Shown here piece after piece: positions 58,023-64,000 of a DNA stretch of 64,000 nt. The notes under the pieces are model-generated. The model searched no databases. It was given only the letters and a program-made list of their open reading frames with translations, and was not told the origin of the DNA. Source of the stretch: Anaspis maculata (taxonomy: Eukaryota > Arthropoda > Insecta > Coleoptera > Scraptiidae); assembly GCA_949128115.1 (NCBI GenBank), contig OX421961.1, positions 87,465,277 through 87,529,276 on the forward strand, in the 5' to 3' direction. Each line of letters starts with the position of its first letter. Position 1 is the first letter of the stretch. The translations under genes were made by a program, and so were the position numbers.

Positions 58023-58858
58023 ACAGTGTAGAACGAGCAATAAGTAATGAAGCCCTACCTTAGAGAAAACAATACGGAGGAACATTTTCCTAAGACCTTG
58101 GTTGAACCTCATGTTTTCGAAAGTAGGAGCCTAAATTTTTTTTTTTTCCTGACACTTTTGAAACATTTTCCTGAACTTTCCTGGTCTACAGTGAAATCTC
58201 CCAATTATTTGGTTTCAAGTTGAAAAATAAATGTTCTTGAAAGTTGAGTGCGGCTCAGCTCTCATATTTTTAAAAGCGCAGAAGCCTTTGAGAACTATCT
58301 TGTGTCGACTAAATATTTGCCCTATTTTTATGTTATTTTCATTTTTAGTCCACTTTACTACTGGAACTGGGCGAAATAGGTACCTACTCGTGAAGGATCC
58401 GTTAGGCTTGAAATACACGTTGCAAATAACCGTTCATGACATAGGCACCACTTCGTTCTACCAGAGACACTTAGACATTGGTGGGAGATGTGCCCGAGTA
58501 GTGAGCACTCTTTGGGTCTAAAAATTTATCAACCGGGAAATAAGTACCTACCTACGCGCCGTAATGTCGTGCGTCCAATAAAACCCCAAGCACCCTTTAC
58601 AGTGTTATTCTACATAATAGACGTCTAATCACGCGTTTGCAGCGCAAGCAAGCTATATGTAAGTACACGCTCGAAATCGTCGTCTGTTATTCGGTCTCGT
58701 GTCATGTCGCTAGATAAATTCGCGTTGCCTTCAGCGAGCCGCGGCTTTTCTTAAAATACTACCAGATTAGCGAGGTTGTTCAACCAGGCTATGCACATGT
58801 AGTTTTAGAGCAGTTACCAAACGTAAACTCGCACACTGACTCTTCTTCTTATTTCCAG
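57810..58858. other. Region upstream of the host exon
   Basis: Apart from the direct repeat already listed, I see no feature until the splice acceptor at 58857-58858. The 5' exon of the gene must lie further upstream or outside the window. Confidence 0.45.
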
Positions 58859-59129
58859 GCGATGAATGCGTGACCCTTCCTGTTTCAAAATGTCTTCCTT
58901 CCTCACGGCGGCTCTACTACTGCTGGCAGTATTGGCGGTTACATCGACCACACTCACATTAGCCCTAGACGAGGACTTTGGCTTTGATGTATCCGGAGAA
59001 TCGGAGATCGAGATCGACGGCGGCTCTCGGAAGCTATGGGGCAAGAAGGAAGTTAAGGCAAATGTGGGAAAAGCTTTCCACCTAGTTATTCCCAAAGAGG
59101 CCTTCGGAAAAGACGTTCAGAGTTACGAG
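58859..59129 (+). CDS. First coding exon of a dystroglycan-like protein (partial)
   Basis: A pyrimidine-rich tract and TTTCCAG (acceptor AG at 58857-58858) open the exon, and GAG/GTAAGG (donor at 59130) closes it in phase 0. Two early ATGs (58862, 58866) precede the likely start at 58890, whose CAAAATG context is better. This gives MSSFLTAALLLLAVLAVTS, a clear signal peptide. An acidic stretch (DEDFGFDVSGESEIEIDGG) follows, then WGKKEVKANVGKAFHLVIP and KEAFGKDVQSYE. The W/VG..F...IP...F pattern resembles the start of a dystroglycan-type cadherin-like domain, as in the extracellular receptor linking laminin to the cytoskeleton. Only 80 codons are in this exon and no continuation was found to 64000. 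A real secreted or membrane protein exon is likely; the dystroglycan identity is moderate. Confidence 0.6.
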
Positions 59130-59246
59130 GTAAGGGCGGATGGACGCAGACGGCTAGCTTTATGAAATAATGCTTGATGCAAAGATCGCCGGTGTAAAAG
59201 TGTAAATAAAACTGAATACAAAGCAGGTCTTTGAGAACTTAACACT

Positions 59247-59494
59247 TGCCCTGGGTTGCACCAAAAAAATAATTCACAAATAACGTTAATACGAGATTAA
59301 ATAGATTTCAATCTGACCAATCCTAATAAGTTGATCATGGGAATGGGAGATGCATAAAATCTTTAGCTAATCAATCATTGGATCATTCTCATTTGTAAAA
59401 CCAGAATTTCTATTATTCACTAACGAGTACTAACCAAAAGAAATTTCACTAATCTCGTATTATATTAATTGAGCTTCAGTGCAACCCGCAGGGT
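59247..59494. mobile_element. MITE with CCCTGGGTTGCACC ends, in the downstream intron
   Basis: CCCTGGGTTGCACC...AATACGAGATTA pairs with TAATCTCGTATT...GTGCAACCCGCAGGG. The body is about 250 bp. It lies about 120 bp after the splice donor of the host exon. Confidence 0.75.
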
Positions 59495-59537
59495 TATTAT
59501 CGGCTTTCCCTGATTCTCGCAGTATTATGTCAATAGC

Positions 59538-61222
59538 CATAGTAGTGGGGGCACTAGGTGAATGAACCTTGCAAATGGTGATGAAAGCATGAAATTCGGT
59601 ACACATACTCAGAATCAGCACCTCTCTTAGATAAGAGGTGGAGCCACGCCGAATTTTCACCGGAAGAAGGCTCGGGGGGCTTCTGAAAGTTGAAGGTGCT
59701 AGGGCTCCCACCAAACCGCTTACCAGTTCGTTTTATCAATTAAAAAGGAAACTCATGAATACATCGTCAAGATTGACGACGTTTATCGCCTTGTCCCGGG
59801 AATTTTTCATGATGAAAAAAATAAGTTCTTCGGCAGAACACACAAATTGGTTTTATTTTATTTTCACCTACAAAGAATTAATAGGGAGATGTGCAACACG
59901 TTGATTCCCACAAATTCGTATCCTCTGAATTCGTTTGTGGAGTCAAAATTTTGATGGTGTATCTTCTTGTAGAGGGGCATTCCAAAGAGTTAGCTATTTT
60001 CAACACTAAGTTCAAACAGAATTTTTCCAATGTTCTGAATCGAAATTACTGAATTCCTTCCAGCAATGCATACCCTGAACCCTTCTTTGGAAGTACCGCG
60101 TGCGATTGAACGTGGAGTAAGTTCTGAAACATTATCAGAATTTTTCTTCTGTGATGCTACTATCCACTCTCGACCGGGGCAATTAGGTTCCTACACAGTA
60201 TGCGCGGAGTGTATACACGTTATTTCAATATTATGACACAATTTCAATCATGAAAAATTTGACTGAACCGAGAAAATACCCTGCAGTGTTGAAAATAGCT
60301 TACTCTTTGGAATGCCCCTCTTCAAGAACATACACCATCAAAATTTTGACTCCACAAACGAATTCAGAGGATACGAATTTGTGGGAATCAACGTGTTGCA
60401 CATCTCCTTATTAATTCTTTGTAGTAGGGATGTCCAAATGTTGTCGATGAATCGATTCGTGCTAATCGAATCGAATCGTAATCAATAGTTTGATTCGATT
60501 AAAAAATCGTATGAAATGAATCGATGCATTGGAAAGAACCGATCTTAGTGCATTCAGTTCGACGGGGCAGCTTATTTAGGTTTGTGGTGTTAATGGATGA
60601 TGCCCCAGCTGAAAAATTTCAGAATAATAATAATAATGTTGACAATAATAAGTGATTTTTCATCAATAGTCGACACAAATGACAAAAACATTGAACGACT
60701 TTTCGGCATTAACAAGTGTTTTTGCGTGCGTAATACTCGAAACAACAATCACATTAGTTTGAATCGATTCCCTAAATAATCGTATACAGTTGAATCGATT
60801 CAACTTTTCAGATGCATCGTTTCCATTGAATCGATTCAAGTATGAATCGAATCGAAGTTGGACATCCCTACTTTGTAGGTGAAAATAAAAAAAAAACAAT
60901 TTGTGTGTTCTGCCGAAGAACTTATTTTTTTTCATCATGAAAAATTCCCGGGACAAGGCAATAAACGTCGTCAATTTTGACGATGTATTCATGAGTTTCC
61001 TTTTTAATTGATAAAACGAACTGGTAAGCGGTTTGGTGGGAGTCCTAGCACCTTCAACTTTCAGGAGCCCCTCGAGCCCCCTTCCGGTGAAAATTCGGCG
61101 TGGCTCCACCTCTTATCTAAGAGAGGTGCTGATTCTGAGTATGTGTACCGAATTTCATGCTTTCATCACCATTTGCAAGGTTCATCCCGATTTTGGCTCT
61201 TAGCGCCCGCACTATAGGAGCT
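59538..61222. repeat. Foldback element X, split by a hAT MITE
   Basis: 59538-60140 pairs with 60160-60424 plus 60871-61222. The arms include GGTGGAGCCACGCCGAATTTTC and its complement. Tip layout (GTGGGGGCRCTAG, then AAAGCATGAAATTCGGTAC, then GAGCCACGCCG) parallels family E (GTGGGGGGGTTAGC, AAAGCATGAAATTTGGC, GCGCCACGCCG), so X and E are relatives. The frames in both arms are mirror shadows. Confidence 0.85.
60425..60870. mobile_element. hAT-type MITE, 446 bp, with perfect 8-bp duplication
   Basis: The ends are TAGGGATGTCCAA and TTGGACATCCCTA. CTTTGTAG flanks both sides exactly (60417-60424 and 60871-60878), the 8-bp duplication of hAT elements. The interior has many GAATCGATTC-type words. 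It interrupts the right arm of element X, and the left arm shows the uninterrupted site CTACAAAG near 59870. Confidence 0.93.
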
Positions 61223-61371
61223 GACCTCGGAGCTGGCATAAACGTCACTATTGCTCAACTTGCCAAATGACATTCTTTACTTTGAGTAGTTATTATAAAG
61301 AAGTGCCGATCAAAACAAGCGTCACCCTCCAAAATTTGTCCTCCCTTAAAAAGTGATAACTTTGGATTCCT

Positions 61372-61592
61372 ATTACTCGCTCACGTTGCAAATGCGGGGG
61401 TAGGACTTTTTTGATCAAGAATCAAGCGACAAGCTGGAGCTCTGGGGAGCTCTGATGATGGCCGAGTGATAACTGATGGCCGCTGCCGTCTGGTTGGTGT
61501 TGCAGAATACATAAACCATAGCTGTAGCCCCCCCAGCTTGTCACTTTGTTTGATCCAGAGTCCCAGTTCTGCATTCGCAACGTGAACGAATT
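61372..61592. mobile_element. MITE with TTAC(C/T)CG(T/C)TCAC ends, copy 2
   Basis: Its arms match the copy at 46006-46234 (ACGTTGCAAATGC, GCGACAAGCTGG and complement). The core GATGGCCGCTGCCGTCTGG is in the opposite orientation to copy 1. Confidence 0.85.
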
Positions 61593-62334
61593 ATACAAAC
61601 AAAATTTGACTTCTGTTAAGACTTCAGACTGCTTGAAAGCCAAATCTTCAAGCATTAGACTGTGTCACTGCAAAACATGAGAACCTCATATCAAGTTTCT
61701 ACGGGGTGTTAAATGAACTAGTGCAACAAAAGTCGTGAAAATGAAAATACAACATGATTCCGTTTGATCTGTGGGTTCCAACATTTGAGGCATGACAATA
61801 GACCTCAAATCTTGGAGTATTCTCCAAATTGCCATCCTAACTCACTGCGTTTATACAGAGTGATCTCGAAAATTTGTTTTGTTCTTGTCTTGTAGTTATA
61901 ACTGAAATCTTCGTTCGCCGATTTTCAAAATCCATAGCTTATTATGTTGAAGTTGAAAAGTCGGGTAAGAAGAAGCGAGAGGATGATAATTGACTGAAGA
62001 CAAACAATCACAATACAGAGTTGCATTGAAAATGCCCCAAATCTGGATTCTTCCTGGTTTGTGTTACTGATTGTTTTGATTTGCCGAACGTTGGCGACGA
62101 GCATTTCAAGGTGGACAAGGATGCTGATTTTCCTCCGAAAACATGCAGTTATATTTTAGTTCTTGCACGCATAGTTTTTCATGCAGCTAAGCAAGAAACA
62201 CCTTGAGTATTCGTAATGAACAGACTGTTTGAAAGCAAGTTACTTCTAATCTCCCCTTTACCGAAATTTCGGTGGCAATTCAGATTTGGGTCACTGTCAT
62301 TACAATGTCTGTGCAATTATCCATTGAGACTGGC
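61593..62334. other. Stretch with decayed element ends only
   Basis: CTACGGGGTGTTAAATGAAC (61699) and TACAGAGTGATCTCG (61855) look like worn CAGGGTG-type ends without partners. No gene is seen. Confidence 0.4.
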
Positions 62335-63210
62335 AAAATTGATCTGAACTGGGCCAAAATTGAAGTGGACCACCCCAAAATTTTGCCTCGGTAAAAATGA
62401 GGATGTTCTAAAATTCTAAATTTTTTTGTGGTGTTCGATAGAGCAATTTTTTGAATGCAAGATGCCATCTTCATCATCTGATTGTTGACTTTATGTAGGA
62501 TGCACAGGGTAACAATGGAAGAAATGCAAAAGAGACCTGACTTTAGCAAGATGCCGTTTAAAGAAAACAAGTTGCAGAATCTTCTGGTCACATTTTTGGG
62601 AAGCATAGGTATAACTTTGTTTTGTGATTTATGGAGTGAGAATTGAGCAATAAAACAAGCACCAATGATGGCACAAACTGGTGACTATGGCAATCTTAAT
62701 GCAACGAATACTTGCCATTGATGCATTTTGAACTGTTCTGGGCCATCTAACATGTTGTAATGTCACAGCCTGCTTGATTTGCCATGGTCCCGCAAGAGGT
62801 CTAGGTCCTCACTACTTCTGAGTGCTGGTGAGATCAAATTGTTCCATGGTACATTTGATACAGCTTTTATGTACGTTCCTGTCAAATTTCAAGGATGAGC
62901 AACAGAGCCCTGGCAGAGTCTCTATACCAAAAAACAAAAATATGACGGAAAAAATTCTGTAACTTGTTTTCTTGAAATGCGACACCTTGCTGAAGTTAGG
63001 TCATTTTTACACTTCTTCCATTGCCACTCTGTATATTGTATATAGTTGTATATTGTATACAACATGGTGTATTGTAGTCAAAAGACTACTCTATCGAGCA
63101 TCACAAAAGTTTCCAAAATCAGGCAATTTTTTCTCTAGACTCATTTTAACCGAGTCAAAATTTCCGGGTGGTCCACTTCAATTTTTGCCCAGTTTATTTC
63201 GACAAAGCAC
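62335..63210. repeat. Foldback element AA, relative of family C
   Basis: AAAATTGAAGTGGACCACCC at about 62357 pairs with its complement near 63168, and ACAATGGAAGAAATGCAAAAG near 62512 pairs with the complement near 63005. The centre is near 62770. The inner part (GGTGACTATGGCAATCTTAATGC..., AAGAGGTC...) corresponds to 16930-17100 of family C. Divergence between the arms is higher than in the other foldbacks, so it is older. Confidence 0.7.
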
Positions 63211-64000
63211 TTCCAACTTTAACGTTTTCAAAGTTCATTCCCATCGATACTAAAAATGCAAGAGACATCTATGGTTTTTGTCGAGGACATATTTCGCACT
63301 TCGTGCTTGACAATAATAAATTTAGGGTTTAGGAACAGCTGCTGGAGCACACGACCTTTCTCCTTCGACCACAAAAGAACGAGCGAGGGGAACCCATTTC
63401 ATCCGTTCCATATTTATTTTACATACATACCTATAGCTATTATCGCATTAATTGAATAACAATGCCGCGCTGAATGTAAATGTTGAAACGTATTTATTCA
63501 CCATTACCGCTTCGGAACTCCGGATCATAAACCAAATCGTCAGCTTTGGGATGTTATCTACGTTTATGGTATCAACCTTTGTCATAAACTTGAACGAAAA
63601 GCCGCAGATTTCCCTACATCCTGCAAAATATTTCGTCTTTTTGCCATCCAGTTTTCGCTCAGAATTACAGTGGAATTTTCGAAGGTTTTTCTGGGATCTG
63701 GGAGGGTATTTTCATCCAGAGACCGGATATTTTTATATCATTAAAAAAATATATGTAAAAACAAAGGGATGTGAAATGAGATAAACGTTTTTGGGTGGAG
63801 AGGTTTACGAGGGAAATTCACGCGATTGTTTCCGCTTAGCATAATAGTCATACTTGATGTCGCTTTGATACCTATTACGGGACATTTATTACCTACTGAT
63901 GCAAATTATATAATGATACAAACTTTTATCATTATACTCCATCATAGCACATAAGCAGGTATGCTAAAGACGTACGACCATATCCATCGATCACCCTTTC
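63211..64000. other. Stretch without a recognisable gene
   Basis: A 110-codon frame (63452-63784, +) has no motif, splice context or family resemblance. Nothing else is supported to the window end. Confidence 0.5.

Noticed and set aside
63452..63784. 110-codon plus-strand open frame near the window end
   Set aside because: It is AT-rich with no recognisable domain or splice context. Not enough to call an exon.

Overview
The window looks like arthropod, most probably insect, nuclear DNA. It is AT-rich, has almost no protein-coding sequence, contains arthropod-type mobile elements (Penelope-like, non-LTR, LTR, SINE, hAT, TA-inserting DNA transposons) and has GT/AG introns. A hemipteran such as a whitefly or aphid is plausible from the repeat style, but that is inference only. 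I support one host coding exon: a signal-peptide exon at 58890-59129 (+) that resembles the start of dystroglycan. The rest reads as intergenic or intronic DNA filled with repeats.

The dominant theme is very long palindromes. At least fifteen elements consist almost entirely of two inverted arms (foldback elements of 0.45 to 2.4 kb, or longer where nested). Many are bounded by TA plus CAGGGTG-like ends, as expected for Tc1/mariner-type insertion: 14211-15127, 25169-25920, 26209-27866, 29833-31012, 31080-32617, 38064-41544 and 50499-51157. Others have different ends (1-1971, 11891-14160, 15684-17534, 18563-19283, 39024-41424, 59538-61222, 62335-63210). The loop of 31080-32617 keeps a frameshifted relic that reads like the C-terminus of a mariner transposase. 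Between 37264 and 41985 these elements are nested inside one another, together with a truncated LINE.

The best candidate for something undescribed is a 3.67 kb DNA transposon at 51786-55450. It has perfect 31-bp terminal inverted repeats, an array of subterminal 15-mers, and a two-exon minus-strand gene that I can splice in frame to 737 codons. The protein has cysteine clusters and a plausible D-D-E triad.

Layout: 1-3.9 kb, a foldback element and MITEs; 3.9-11.1 kb, mostly featureless DNA with short repeats; 11.1-20.4 kb, four large palindromic or TA-flanked elements; 21.0-22.4 kb, a Penelope-like element remnant with a hammerhead-like motif; 25.2-33.4 kb, a string of TA-flanked foldbacks plus a tRNA-derived SINE; 37.3-43.2 kb, the nested cluster; 44.5-45.0 and 57.5-57.8 kb, two solo LTRs of one family; 51.8-55.5 kb, the intact-looking transposon; 58.9-59.1 kb, the host exon; 59.2-63.2 kb, more foldbacks, one of them split by a hAT MITE with a perfect 8-bp target duplication.
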